64,000 nucleotides of DNA from Bacteroidales bacterium UBA4179 (GCA_002381125.1 DFUT01000030.1:1-64000), one strand, 5' to 3'. Counted from the first letter of the stretch, positions 19,030 through 27,475 are shown. Made by a program: numbers and translations. Notes: generated by a model not told the origin, from the letters alone.

Positions 19030-19473
19030 TCAAGAAGCGCTTTGTGTATCTACTTCCTTCGCTTTATATGCAATGGCATAGAACCGTATTTGCTTAATCA
19101 CCGCAAGAAGCCCATTGGCACGGGTTGGCGAAAGATGTTTTGTGAGGCCGATTTCTTCCATAAAGTGCAAATCGGCATTGATAATTTCATCGGGGGTGCG
19201 ACCGTTAAAAACCCTCAGTACCAACGCCAATAATCCTTTCACGATCACAGCGTCGCTATCGGCCTGAAAATAAAGTTTTCCATCATTGTATATGGGTTGG
19301 AGCCATACCCTGCTTTGGCATCCCTCGATAAGATTCTCGGGGATTTTATATTTGTCTTCCAACGGTTCCAGAGCATTTCCCTGTTCTATGATAAGCGAAT
19401 ATTTATCCAACCAATCATCAAATGCACCGAACTCGTCTATAATTTCCTGTTGTACTTCGTCAATTGTCTTCAT
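19030..19473 (-). CDS. sufE: SufE-family sulfur acceptor
   Basis: The 147-residue protein accepts sulfur from a SufS-type cysteine desulfurase for Fe-S cluster assembly. The active Cys lies in LIEGCQSRVWL, a family hallmark, followed by DSDAVIVKGLLALVLRVF and the typical HFMEEIGLTKHLSPTRANGL. It is the last gene of the gyrB-ldcA-M28-sufE series, 31 bases after the peptidase gene. No other suf genes are in the window. Confidence 0.94.
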   Translation of the reverse strand: MKTIDEVQQEIIDEFGAFDDWLDKYSLIIEQGNALEPLEDKYKIPENLIEGCQSRVWLQPIYNDGKLYFQADSDAVIVKGLLALVLRVFNGRTPDEIINADLHFMEEIGLTKHLSPTRANGLLAVIKQIRFYAIAYKAKEVDTQSAS

Positions 19474-19504
19474 AAAAACTGTTCAGTCAAAAAAAAATGT
19501 TCAT

Positions 19505-20524
19505 TCAATCGCTTTTTTCCGAATAAATTACTTCCATTACGGTTTGTCCCACTACTTTTAACGTACCCCGATTGATAATATCCATATTATCGTCGAGAGT
19601 ATGCCAGTGAGAAGCAAAACCCGTAGGGGTATCGTCTTTGATGTTGATGATATCGACAGCCGGCGCACGATGATTTTTATTCACAGGCAAATGATCGTCG
19701 GTGACGTATCCGTTATCGCGACTGATGAAAAACTGCCCATAACCTAAATTGGCAGCCGTACGCCAGATTTTTTCAACCACATTGGCCGCATATTTTACGG
19801 AATAGCCTTCTTTCATGAAAGTAGCATCGGGAGCACCTACCATATCCAGCAAAATACCGTATGCGGCTTTATAATCGGGGACATGAGGGTTTTTTGCCCA
19901 ATAATCCGACCCCAGACACCACCATTCACCGGGTACGATGCGGGCATCAAAAACAGGTTGCCCGCTATCTTCCAAATCAAAGAAAACAATATCAACGCCC
20001 ACATCCGCGGGTTTTTGTTGCAATTGACGGGCAATTTCCAACAAAACCCCCACTCCACTGGCGCCGTCATCGGCTCCAAGAATGGGCTGTTTCTGTTTGT
20101 CGGGATCGGCCTCTCTGTCAGCCCACGGACGAGTATCCCAATGAGCAAAAAGCAACACGCGTTTGGCTTTTTCCGGACGGTAACTTCCGATAATATTCCG
20201 CATATGAAGAATAGTCCCATCATAATGTCTGATATCGGCTTTTTGCTCAACAACGCTTGCATCAAACTCTGCAAGCGTTGCTGCCAAATAATCGCCACAA
20301 GCACGATGGGCATCGGAATTGGGTACACGTGGGCCAAAACCCACCTGTGTTTCGATATATCGATAGGCGCTATCGGCATTGAATTCGGGAGCCACTTGAA
20401 TATATGGCTCAACAACTTCTTGCCGAACCATATCCTTTTGTTTTCTACACGAATTGCATGAGACGATCAACGACAATTCGAACCCGATGAGTGCAATACA
20501 AAAAATGCCGTGATATTTTTTCAT
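19505..20524 (-). CDS. M28-family peptidase/glutaminyl-cyclase-like lipoprotein
   Basis: The 339-residue protein has a lipoprotein signal with lipobox LIVSC, so it should be membrane anchored outside the cytoplasm. The catalytic domain is the zinc-dependent M28 type, close to glutaminyl-peptide cyclotransferases: LLFAHWDTRPWAD, GADDGASGVGVLLE, VFFDLEDSG and HWHTLDDNMD give the metal ligands. It may be an aminopeptidase or an N-terminal pyroglutamate-forming enzyme; sequence alone does not decide. It sits 77 bases after ldcA. Confidence 0.87.
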   Translation of the reverse strand: MKKYHGIFCIALIGFELSLIVSCNSCRKQKDMVRQEVVEPYIQVAPEFNADSAYRYIETQVGFGPRVPNSDAHRACGDYLAATLAEFDASVVEQKADIRHYDGTILHMRNIIGSYRPEKAKRVLLFAHWDTRPWADREADPDKQKQPILGADDGASGVGVLLEIARQLQQKPADVGVDIVFFDLEDSGQPVFDARIVPGEWWCLGSDYWAKNPHVPDYKAAYGILLDMVGAPDATFMKEGYSVKYAANVVEKIWRTAANLGYGQFFISRDNGYVTDDHLPVNKNHRAPAVDIINIKDDTPTGFASHWHTLDDNMDIINRGTLKVVGQTVMEVIYSEKSD

Positions 20525-20601
20525 TGATTTTACGATGTATTTATTTTTATGCGAAAAAAATGATGTTTTGCCTTTTTATCATCGAACCGCCTTTGGCGTA
20601 T

Positions 20602-21510
20602 TTATTCTTGAGTGAAAAAAACCCGCTCTTTTGTAACCGTTAACGTAGTTTCGGCTCCCATCAACAGTGGATAATTCTCTTGGATATGTCCCACCGGGAA
20701 GCCAAAACAAACAGGAAACGCATAGGTACTTACTGCCGCCAAAATCGACTCGTAAAGTGGCATATACATCTGTTTGTCTTCAACATAATCGGTAAAATGG
20801 CCAACGATGAGTCCTTTTATTCTATCGAACACGCCCGCCAACTTCAACTGATACATCATTCTGTCCACACGATACGGCTCTTCTCCGATATCTTCAATGA
20901 CAAGTATGCCATCTCCGGGAATAACCGCATATTTTGAACCTAAAATGCCACAAAAAACCGACAGATTGCCTCCAAAGAGTTTCCCGAATGCCTTTCCTTC
21001 CCGGTTAAGAGCACTATGTTCGGTCTCGGAAATTTCATAATCGATGCTCCCTTCGGTCAAAACGGTTTTTGTATACCTCACTGCCTTATCCGAGGCACCC
21101 TCTTCGGCAAAATGTTTGGCCATAGGGCCATGAATGGAAATAATGCCGTTGCTTTGCAAGGCAGAATGGAGGGCAGTGATATCGCTATACCCCACTACCC
21201 ATTTGGGGTTTTGAATCATTCCTTCAAAATTCAGTCTGTCAAGCAAATGAACCATACCGTAGCCGCCACGTGAACAAAAAATCAATTTGACTTCGGCATC
21301 GTCCATTGCCTTTTGCAAATCAAACAATCGCTGCTCTACCGATCCGCTAAAACAACCAACGCTGCATAAAGCATTTTCGCCCACCTCTACCTTCAATCCC
21401 CATTCACAAAGAACAGATGCGGCTTTATCTACGATATCCTTGTCTATTTTCCCGGCAGGGGAAACAATAATCGCTTTGTCTAGGGGTTTTAGCAGAGGGG
21501 GGCGAATCAT
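20602..21510 (-). CDS. ldcA: LD-carboxypeptidase (peptidase family S66)
   Basis: The 302-residue enzyme belongs to family S66, which removes the terminal D-Ala from murein tetrapeptides during cell-wall recycling. Visible motifs are FCSRGGYGMVHLLDRL, the nucleophile region VVGYSDITALHSAL, the Glu-containing LVIEDIGEEPYRVDRM, and the C-terminal His in FPVGHIQEN. No signal peptide is seen, consistent with a cytoplasmic enzyme. It lies 26 bases after gyrB. Confidence 0.92.
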   Translation of the reverse strand: MIRPPLLKPLDKAIIVSPAGKIDKDIVDKAASVLCEWGLKVEVGENALCSVGCFSGSVEQRLFDLQKAMDDAEVKLIFCSRGGYGMVHLLDRLNFEGMIQNPKWVVGYSDITALHSALQSNGIISIHGPMAKHFAEEGASDKAVRYTKTVLTEGSIDYEISETEHSALNREGKAFGKLFGGNLSVFCGILGSKYAVIPGDGILVIEDIGEEPYRVDRMMYQLKLAGVFDRIKGLIVGHFTDYVEDKQMYMPLYESILAAVSTYAFPVCFGFPVGHIQENYPLLMGAETTLTVTKERVFFTQE

Positions 21511-21536
21511 TTTATATACAATCGCTTAGAGAAGTT

Positions 21537-23495
21537 TTATGCATCAATGTTTGCATAGGTGGCATTTTCTTCGATAAACTCGCGACGAGGTCCTACATCC
21601 TCACCCATCAACATGGAAAAAACCATATCGGCATCGGCCGCATTCTCGATGGTTACCTGGCGCAATGTTCTGCGTTGCGGATTCATCGTGGTTTCCCAAA
21701 GTTGTTCGGCATTCATTTCACCCAACCCCTTATAACGTTGAGAATGAATGGCATTTTCGTTCCCATCGGCATATTTATCGATAAAAGCCTGACGCTGACG
21801 CTCATCCCAGCAATATTCTTCGATTTTTCCTTTTTTGCAAAGATATAAAGGAGGAGTGGCAATATACACATACCCCCTTTCGATCAAGGGTCTCATATGT
21901 CGGAAGAAAAAGGTAAGAATCAATGTGGCGATATGGCTTCCATCCACATCGGCATCGGTCATAATGATGATTTTATGATAACGAAGTTTTTCCAGATTCA
22001 ATTCTTTTGGATCCTCTTCCGTTCCGATAGTGACGCCCAATGCAGTGTAGATGTTGCGAATTTCTTCGCTTTCCAACACCTTGTGAGGCATGGCTTTTTC
22101 CACATTTAGAATTTTACCGCGAAGCGGGAGGATAGCCTGGAAGTTGCGATCGCGCCCCTGCTTGGCCGTTCCGCCGGCAGAATCTCCCTCCACGAGGAAA
22201 ATTTCACATTTTTCGGGATCTTTCTCTGAGCAGTCGGCCAATTTGCCCGGCAAACCTCCGCCCGACAAAGGCGACTTGCGTTGTATCATCTCGCGAGCCT
22301 TGCGTGCTGCATGACGAGCCGTTGCTGCCAACACCACTTTCTCTACGATAATTTTCGCTTCTTTGGGATTTTCTTCCAGATAATACCCCAACGCTTCGGA
22401 GATTGCTTGATCAACAGCGCCAATTACTTCGCTATTTCCCAACTTGGTTTTCGTTTGACCTTCAAACTGCGGCTCTGCTACTTTCACCGATAAAACAGCG
22501 GTCAATCCTTCACGAAAATCTTCACCACTAATTTCCACCTTTGCTTTTTCAAGCATTTTGGAATCCTCGGCATACTTTTTCAGCGTACGCGAAAGCCCCC
22601 GACGGAAACCCGTCAGATGAGTTCCTCCTTCTATTGTGTTAATATTGTTTACATATGAAAATACGTTCTCATTGAAAGAAGTATTGTATGTCATCGCTAT
22701 TTCTATGGGGACTCCTTGCTTTTCGGTAACAATATGAATCGGTTCCGTAATCAAAGGCTCTTTTGTGCGATCGATATATTGCACGAATTCTTTCAATCCG
22801 TTTTCGGAATAAAAACGTTCGCTTCTGTACGAGCCATTTTCCTTTACAACCCTTTTATCGGTAATCGTAAGTGTTATGCCTGCATTCAGAAAGGCCAATT
22901 CACGTAAACGTGTTGCAAGAATATCATAACGAAATTCCAATACTTTGAAAATAGTATCGTCCGGTTTAAACGTAATAATGGTACCCGTTTTATCCGTTTC
23001 TCCAATTATCCTTACATCCGTATAGGGTTTTCCCCGCGAATATTCCTGCATGTATACTTTTCCGCCACGATGAACCTCCACTTTTAGATAAGCCGACAAG
23101 GCATTTACGCAAGAAACGCCTACACCGTGAAGACCTCCGGAAACTTTATAGCTCCCTTTATCGAACTTTCCTCCGGCATGCAGTACCGTAAGAACGACCT
23201 CAAGAGCCGATTTTTTTTCTTTTTCGTGAAAATCTACCGGAATACCTCGTCCATCATCTTTAACGGTAATGGAATTATCTTCATTGATAATCACATGAAT
23301 TTCCTTACAATAACCGGCAAGCGCTTCATCGATGGAGTTATCGACCACCTCATAAACCAGATGATGCAAACCTCTTTCGTTTACATCCCCAATATACATT
23401 GCAGGCCGTTTACGAACGGCCTCCAAACCTTCGAGCACTTGTATGTTTTGTGCAGAATACACCGTACTTACCGATTGTTTTTGTTTTTCAGTCAT
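21537..23495 (-). CDS. gyrB: DNA gyrase subunit B
   Basis: The 652-residue ATPase subunit of gyrase starts with the GHKL fold (VRKRPAMYIGDVNERGLHHLVYEVVDNSIDEA). It has the TOPRIM motif EIFLVEGDSAGGTAKQGRDR and DADVDGSHI, and the C-terminal RYKGLGEMNAEQLWETTM block typical of GyrB over ParE. It starts a leftward series with ldcA, an M28 lipoprotein and sufE. A complete promoter (TTG-N20-TATATTTG) lies about 57 bases upstream. Confidence 0.97.
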   Translation of the reverse strand: MTEKQKQSVSTVYSAQNIQVLEGLEAVRKRPAMYIGDVNERGLHHLVYEVVDNSIDEALAGYCKEIHVIINEDNSITVKDDGRGIPVDFHEKEKKSALEVVLTVLHAGGKFDKGSYKVSGGLHGVGVSCVNALSAYLKVEVHRGGKVYMQEYSRGKPYTDVRIIGETDKTGTIITFKPDDTIFKVLEFRYDILATRLRELAFLNAGITLTITDKRVVKENGSYRSERFYSENGLKEFVQYIDRTKEPLITEPIHIVTEKQGVPIEIAMTYNTSFNENVFSYVNNINTIEGGTHLTGFRRGLSRTLKKYAEDSKMLEKAKVEISGEDFREGLTAVLSVKVAEPQFEGQTKTKLGNSEVIGAVDQAISEALGYYLEENPKEAKIIVEKVVLAATARHAARKAREMIQRKSPLSGGGLPGKLADCSEKDPEKCEIFLVEGDSAGGTAKQGRDRNFQAILPLRGKILNVEKAMPHKVLESEEIRNIYTALGVTIGTEEDPKELNLEKLRYHKIIIMTDADVDGSHIATLILTFFFRHMRPLIERGYVYIATPPLYLCKKGKIEEYCWDERQRQAFIDKYADGNENAIHSQRYKGLGEMNAEQLWETTMNPQRRTLRQVTIENAADADMVFSMLMGEDVGPRREFIEENATYANIDA

Positions 23496-23552
23496 TTTAT
23501 ATCGCTAAAAATTAATACGTTAAATCCGTTCAAAATCAATTTATTTGACCTA

Positions 23553-23583
23553 CAAATATACAAAAAAAACACCTAAACGACAA
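23553..23583 (-). promoter_or_regulatory. Complete promoter for gyrB
   Basis: On the minus strand this reads TTG (23583-23581), a 20-base spacer, then TATATTTG (23560-23553). Both boxes and spacing match the Bacteroidota primary-sigma consensus. Confidence 0.75.
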
Positions 23584-23860
23584 GTTTTTCGCCCCCTTTT
23601 GCATCCGTTTGTATTACCGTTTGCATTACCTTGTATTACCATGATTTTTGACGCTTCCGTTCACAAAAAAACATTTCGTTTCCCTGAATTTCTTCCATAT
23701 CGTTGCCAAAAATACCCAACTTGCAAGGAAGGGCTCCGATGCCCGGTGCCATCGCATCGTCAATCCCACAGTTTCTTTGCCAATCGCCAACACCACATCC
23801 CGGGTCGGTGCGTACAAGAACTTTTATCCCATATCCGCCAAAATGTATGCCCAATATACC
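23584..23860. other. Gene-free gap between gyrB promoter and rpsT terminator
   Basis: No protein resembling a known family is seen here; the short open frames overlap each other in several frames. The left end has a small tandem repeat at 23607-23640: GTTTGTATTACC, GTTTGCATTACC, TTGTATTACC. The rest shows no strong structure by eye. Confidence 0.6.
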
Positions 23861-23890
23861 AAAAAAGCCGAGCTCACATGGGCTCGGCTT
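23861..23890 (-). terminator. Intrinsic terminator after rpsT
   Basis: AAGCCGAGC (23865-23873) pairs perfectly with GCTCGGCTT (23882-23890). On the minus strand the stem is followed by a T-run (23866-23861), giving a standard intrinsic terminator 29 bases downstream of rpsT. Confidence 0.88.
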
Positions 23891-23918
23891 CAATTATATG
23901 AAGTCAATCCAAAAAAAA

Positions 23919-24173
23919 TTAGGCCAAACTATTTACATGAGCTGCCATCTTTGCTTTCAGATTAGCGGCTTTGTTGCGATGTATTACATTTTTCTTGGCA
24001 AGCTTATCCACCATTGAACATACTCGAGGATACATCTGTAAGGCCTCCTCTTTTGAAGTCGTATTGCGCAGCTTGCGAACTGCGGTTCTTGTGGAACGAG
24101 CTGCATAACGATTGGATAATCGACGCGCTTTTGCTTGTCTGATTCTTTTTTCTGCAGATTTACTATTTGCCAT
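23919..24173 (-). CDS. rpsT: 30S ribosomal protein S20
   Basis: The 84-residue, very basic protein is the small-subunit protein S20, which binds 16S rRNA early in assembly. It begins with the conserved MANSKSAEKRIRQAKARR and keeps the helical pattern of the family to the end. It lies 33 bases downstream of tRNA-Glu on the same strand and is probably transcribed with it from the shared promoter near 24341-24370. A perfect intrinsic terminator follows. Confidence 0.97.
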   Translation of the reverse strand: MANSKSAEKRIRQAKARRLSNRYAARSTRTAVRKLRNTTSKEEALQMYPRVCSMVDKLAKKNVIHRNKAANLKAKMAAHVNSLA

Positions 24174-24206
24174 ATTTTTATTTTAGCTTCTTTTATTAAG
24201 TTCGAG

Positions 24207-24278
24207 TAGCCTATAGGGGAGTCGAACCCCTCTTTCAAGAATGAAAATCTTGCGTCCTAGCCGATAGACGAATAGGCC
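24207..24278 (-). tRNA. tRNA-Glu (anticodon UUC)
   Basis: The minus strand gives a 72-base cloverleaf with acceptor arm GGCCTAT/ATAGGCT and discriminator A. The anticodon stem is CAAGA/TCTTG with loop TTTTCAT, placing TTC at positions 34-36. The T arm has GGTTCGACTCC. No CCA is encoded, as is common in Bacteroidota. Confidence 0.96.
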
Positions 24279-24340
24279 ATGTATTTTTTTAATTTATATG
24301 CGCTATATATTGTGAAAAATCTCTGCTCAATTTGCGGGTG

Positions 24341-24370
24341 CAAATATAAAACCTTTTTCTCTAATAACAA
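24341..24370 (-). promoter_or_regulatory. Complete promoter for tRNA-Glu and rpsT
   Basis: On the minus strand: TTG (24370-24368), 19-base spacer, TATATTTG (24348-24341). It matches the consensus in both boxes and spacing, 62 bases before the tRNA. Confidence 0.75.
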
Positions 24371-24631
24371 AACATTCCATTCATTTTTTAGTATCTGTAG
24401 AGTCAACCGGCAAGTGCATCTTCTCTCTTTCAACCGTCTAAAGCAGCAATTCACACAAACAAAGAACCACGGTGAGTAAACGAATACTTGTCATAACCAT
24501 AGTGTTCCGCTTCTAAAACGTCTCTACCGTGCGCTCTTTTACTATCAACAAAAATGAAATAAAATCATTGTGAAAGCAATGCTTTTATTGTGATAGCGAA
24601 CAATTGTCTATTGTTGCAAACATGTTCCCAA
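24371..24631. other. Gene-free stretch upstream of the tRNA-Glu promoter
   Basis: No gene is recognised. The only structures noticed are short inverted repeats such as AAAGCA-A-TGCTTT near 24580 and CAATTGTCTATTG near 24602. Nothing supports an RNA gene. Confidence 0.5.
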
Positions 24632-25454
24632 CTATGACGAACGACCTTTCACGCCCTGCGGCATGTTCGCTTTGCTCCATTTACCTTCTTCGTCATTCTG
24701 AACACCCGCTTTACTCCATTTGCTTTGCTTGTTCCAATTACCCCAACTGTCTCGTTCGTTCCGCTTGCCTCGTTCGTCTTCCCGTACATTTGCTTTACTC
24801 CGCACGTTCCGCACATTCCGTTCGCCCTCCCCTACGCCCCAACTGTCTCGTTCGTTCCCCACGCCCGGTTTGCTCGGTTCGTTCAGGATTTCCCGTTCGT
24901 CCCGGCTGTCCTGCTTGTCGAACCCTTCCTGCATTCTTAGTATTATACCTCTTTTTTGTGTATCCTTCTCTTCACGGCTGCCCTGCTTGTCGAGCCAAAA
25001 ACGCAACACCTCGGCCGGTTCGCTCTCCTCACGCAGGGGCGACCACAAGGCTGCCTTCACCCGTATGTCGAGCAAGATCAACGTACGACGGCGTTTTTCC
25101 GACAACACACTTTCAGCGGGATCAATCTTGCGATCGAACGCCGACATGTATACTTGCAACAGAGCCGCTGTTGTAATCAACTATCGGTAATATACTTGCG
25201 GTAGGACTAACATTGCAGTCGAATATCAACAACATGTTTGTAGTGAAACCAACGTTGTAGCTGGATATGGATAATATATTTGCAACGAAGCCACTGTTGC
25301 GGTCAATTATCGGGAACGTACTTGCAGTAGGAGCAACGTTGCGGTCGAATATGAGGGCACGGTTGCGGCAAATACTGCGGTCTGCCCTTATTTCGATATC
25401 AAAATCGAGTATAAATGCGCGTTTTGCCTGTTTTTCGATAACATGCTTTAATGC
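24632..25454 (-). pseudogene. Decayed gene with 14-residue tandem repeats and charged tail
   Basis: No known family is recognised. The minus strand is open from 25454 to a TGA at 25122 (110 codons with no ATG near its beginning) and, in the next frame, from 25180 to 24632. The first frame holds five 14-residue repeats such as ALIFDRNVAPTAST and LLIFDCNVSPTASI. The second continues the motif as AFDRKIDPAES, so a one-base shift near 25130-25145 appears to have broken one gene. The rest reads LILLDIRVKAALWSPL and VLRFWLDKQGSREEKD, then a repetitive, charged tail with NERDSWG twice. The lack of a clear start, the frameshift and low-complexity tail suggest decay; the original function is unknown. 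Confidence 0.5.
25147..25358. repeat. 42-bp imperfect tandem repeat, five units
   Basis: Five consecutive units of exactly 42 bases lie between about 25149 and 25358. Each contains a variant of ACTTGC...AACGTTGCGGTC.AATAT. The period is a multiple of three and the minus strand has no stop across all five, whereas the plus strand has two in-frame TAA. This favours a minus-strand protein repeat of 14 residues over a noncoding array. Confidence 0.8.
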
Positions 25455-25542
25455 TTACGGGCGCAGTGGTTAAAGAATAATAAAAGCAAGGCACCCATTA
25501 AGATTATAAACATGATATATGGGGATCGCCGGATGCGGAAAA

Positions 25543-25559
25543 GTTGCAAAAAATGCAAC
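25543..25559 (-). terminator. Possible weak terminator after tRNA-Ala
   Basis: GTTGCA (25543-25548) pairs with TGCAAC (25554-25559) over a 5-base loop, with four T following on the minus strand. It is short. Confidence 0.35.
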
Positions 25560-25597
25560 AAAGGGAAAGCATCAAACCATAATAGTAGATTAATTCG

Positions 25598-25671
25598 TGG
25601 AGATTACCGGACTCGAACCGGTCACCTCAACACTGCCAGTGTTGCGCTCTAGCCAGATGAGCTAAACCCCC
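25598..25671 (-). tRNA. tRNA-Ala (anticodon GGC)
   Basis: The 74-base minus-strand cloverleaf has acceptor GGGGGTT/AATCTCC with the G3-U70 pair that identifies alanine tRNA, and discriminator A. The anticodon arm is CAACA-CTGGCAG-TGTTG, giving GGC. The T arm contains GGTTCGAGTCC. CCA is not encoded. Confidence 0.96.
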
Positions 25672-25683
25672 AAAATTTTTCTG

Positions 25684-25713
25684 CAAAGATAAAGATTTTG
25701 TTTATATTTGCAA
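25684..25713 (-). promoter_or_regulatory. Complete promoter for tRNA-Ala
   Basis: On the minus strand: TTG (25713-25711), 19-base spacer, TATCTTTG (25691-25684), 13 bases before the tRNA. It overlaps the divergent ruvC -7 box. Confidence 0.72.
25703..25710 (+). promoter_or_regulatory. -7 box for ruvC
   Basis: TATATTTG fits TAnnTTTG and lies 22 bases before the ruvC ATG. It sits inside the spacer of the opposite tRNA-Ala promoter. Confidence 0.6.
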
Positions 25714-25731
25714 TTATAACGGCAGCAAAAA

Positions 25732-26304
25732 ATGACAAAAGAGCCGAAAGAACGAATCATTATGGGAATTGATCCCGGAACGCAAGTAATGGGATACGGT
25801 ATATTGCGCGTAATTAACAACAAACCTTTCATGGAAGCAATGGGCGTGATACAACTCAACAAATATGAAGACCAATATCTGAGACTGGCAAAAATATACA
25901 CCCGTGTAATTAATCTTATTGAAGAATATCTCCCCGATGAAGTAGCTATCGAATCGCCTTTTTACGGAAAAAATGTACAAAGTATGCTCAAATTGGGACG
26001 CGCACAAGGAGTTGCAATTGCTGCCGCCATTTCTCGCGATATACCCATTTTTGAATATGCTCCGTTGAAAATAAAAATGTCCATAACAGGAAACGGACGG
26101 GCAGCAAAAGAACAAGTGGCTTACATGCTTCAAAAAATATTGCATATTCCCGACGAAAACATGCTGACGCCTCTTGACGCAACGGATGGACTGGCCGCAG
26201 CGCTATGTCATTTTTACCAATCGGATATCGGGGATGAAAAAGTGAAATACAAAAATTGGAAAGATTTTGCAAAACAAAATCGGAAAAGAATAAAAGGACT
26301 TTAA
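25732..26304 (+). CDS. ruvC: Holliday junction resolvase RuvC
   Basis: The 190-residue endonuclease resolves Holliday junctions with RuvAB. The acidic catalytic residues are visible: Asp in IMGIDPGTQVMGYG, Glu in EVAIESPFYGKN, and the C-terminal acidic pair in LTPLDATDGLAAALCHF. The QSMLKLGRAQGVAIAAA helix is typical. Length is normal. It has its own promoter and is followed by the HU-CCDC81/SPOR gene. Confidence 0.96.
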   Translation: MTKEPKERIIMGIDPGTQVMGYGILRVINNKPFMEAMGVIQLNKYEDQYLRLAKIYTRVINLIEEYLPDEVAIESPFYGKNVQSMLKLGRAQGVAIAAAISRDIPIFEYAPLKIKMSITGNGRAAKEQVAYMLQKILHIPDENMLTPLDATDGLAAALCHFYQSDIGDEKVKYKNWKDFAKQNRKRIKGL

Positions 26305-26328
26305 AGAAAAATTCATCCCGATATTTTT

Positions 26329-26336
26329 TATCTTTG
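26329..26336 (+). promoter_or_regulatory. -7 box directly abutting a start codon
   Basis: TATCTTTG ends only four bases before the ATG at 26341. With the usual initiation distance, transcription would begin at or next to the A of ATG, implying a leaderless mRNA. Confidence 0.55.
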
Positions 26337-26340
26337 CCAC

Positions 26341-27315
26341 ATGAATGAACTCGTTTCCCATATTGAATTTTTGCTTCATTCGCACGATTGCGTAATTGTC
26401 CCCAATTTTGGCGGATTCGTAATCAATACATGTCCGGTCAAGAAAAACGGACCGGCAACATTTGAAGCTCCTACATGTGAACTCATATTCAATCGGGATC
26501 TTACCTATAACGACGGCCTCCTGGTGGAGTCGTTCATGAAAACCAACGGAATCTCTTTTGAAACGGCATATAACCGCGTTGAAGCAGGTGTGGATGAGTT
26601 GAAAAGCGCATTACGGGAAAACAAGACGGTAGAATTTGGGAAACTGGGAACATTCCAAATAAACGAAAAGGGACACTATGTATTGACGCCTAACCCAACA
26701 TTTGTGAAACCGGAGTTTTACGGACTCACAAATGTTTCCCTCAGCCCCATCCCTCATGTTGCAAAAACACAAAAAAAACACCGAACAACCATACAAAATA
26801 TAGGAATTGGGGCTGCTGTGGCAATCACTGCCGCAGCAATTCTGTTTCTGTCGCCACTGAACAAAAACGGCTACCTGAGGCAGAATGCCAAAATGATATG
26901 GGAAAGCGGTTTATTCCGAAACAATGTCGCAAAACATACTCCTCGCAAAACCGCAAACCATCCAAAAGTAACTACCTCTGCAAATGTCGTTGGGGAACGA
27001 AACAACAAAAAGGCTGTGTCCCAAACCGATGCCGCAATAAATGCACCTTCGAAAAAGTCAAAGGATGCGACGACACAACCCATTATAAAAAAATATTATG
27101 TAGTGATGGGAGTTTATGAGACGCGCAAAGTAGCAGAGAAAATGAAAAATATGCTTGAATCCGAAGGCTTCACCCAAACTTCATGGATCGAACGCCCGGG
27201 TAGAATTGATGTTTATGCAGCCTCATTTGCCGACCGGGATTCAGCCAAAAACTTTCTAAAAAAAGTTCATTCACAATATCCTCACCATCGTGACGCATGG
27301 ATACTGAAATATTAA
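26341..27315 (+). CDS. HU-CCDC81 and SPOR domain membrane protein
   Basis: The 324-residue protein starts with a Bacteroidota HU-CCDC81 domain pair (LVSHIEFLLHSHDCVIVPNFGGFV, then GISFETAYNRVEAGVDELKSAL). One membrane helix follows near residues 150-170 (AAVAITAAAILFLSPL). After a basic, low-complexity linker, a C-terminal SPOR domain begins at about residue 250 (YYVVMGVYETRKVAEKM) and should bind denuded peptidoglycan at the division site. The orientation implies cytoplasmic DNA-binding-like domains and a periplasmic SPOR end. The start is supported by the family N-terminus even though no space remains for a leader. Confidence 0.87.
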   Translation: MNELVSHIEFLLHSHDCVIVPNFGGFVINTCPVKKNGPATFEAPTCELIFNRDLTYNDGLLVESFMKTNGISFETAYNRVEAGVDELKSALRENKTVEFGKLGTFQINEKGHYVLTPNPTFVKPEFYGLTNVSLSPIPHVAKTQKKHRTTIQNIGIGAAVAITAAAILFLSPLNKNGYLRQNAKMIWESGLFRNNVAKHTPRKTANHPKVTTSANVVGERNNKKAVSQTDAAINAPSKKSKDATTQPIIKKYYVVMGVYETRKVAEKMKNMLESEGFTQTSWIERPGRIDVYAASFADRDSAKNFLKKVHSQYPHHRDAWILKY

Positions 27316-27333
27316 ATGCGCCATTTTGGAATC

Positions 27334-27374
27334 TCCCTATAGTTCGTATGCCGAAACAGCGGCTTCGATAGGGA
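27334..27374. other. Nested inverted repeat downstream of the SPOR gene
   Basis: TCCCTAT (27334-27340) pairs with ATAGGGA (27368-27374), enclosing GCCG (27350-27353) and CGGC (27360-27363). There is no T-run, so a terminator is not certain. Confidence 0.35.
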
Positions 27375-27425
27375 ACATACATTTTGAAAATGTAATAATA
27401 TGATGGTAGAAAAACCGATTTTTTG

Positions 27426-27433
27426 TATATTTG
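27426..27433 (+). promoter_or_regulatory. -7 box for the TonB-like gene
   Basis: TATATTTG fits the consensus and leaves a leader of about 35 bases before the ATG at 27476. No -33 box is clear. Confidence 0.55.
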
Positions 27434-27475
27434 TCGAATAACAAAACAGTGTAGTCATTTATAAAAAAGAAAAAC

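Noticed and set aside
23545..23901. 118-codon frame and several rivals in the gap after gyrB
   Set aside because: Competing frames on both strands, no family likeness, and one end runs into the rpsT terminator hairpin.
24604..25176. 190-codon plus-strand frame rich in Pro, Ser, Cys and Arg
   Set aside because: It is the complement of the charged repetitive minus-strand frame, has no domain pattern, and the minus strand explains the 14-residue repeats better.
25147..25358. CRISPR array
   Set aside because: The units are imperfect and contiguous with no unique spacers, and no cas genes are nearby.
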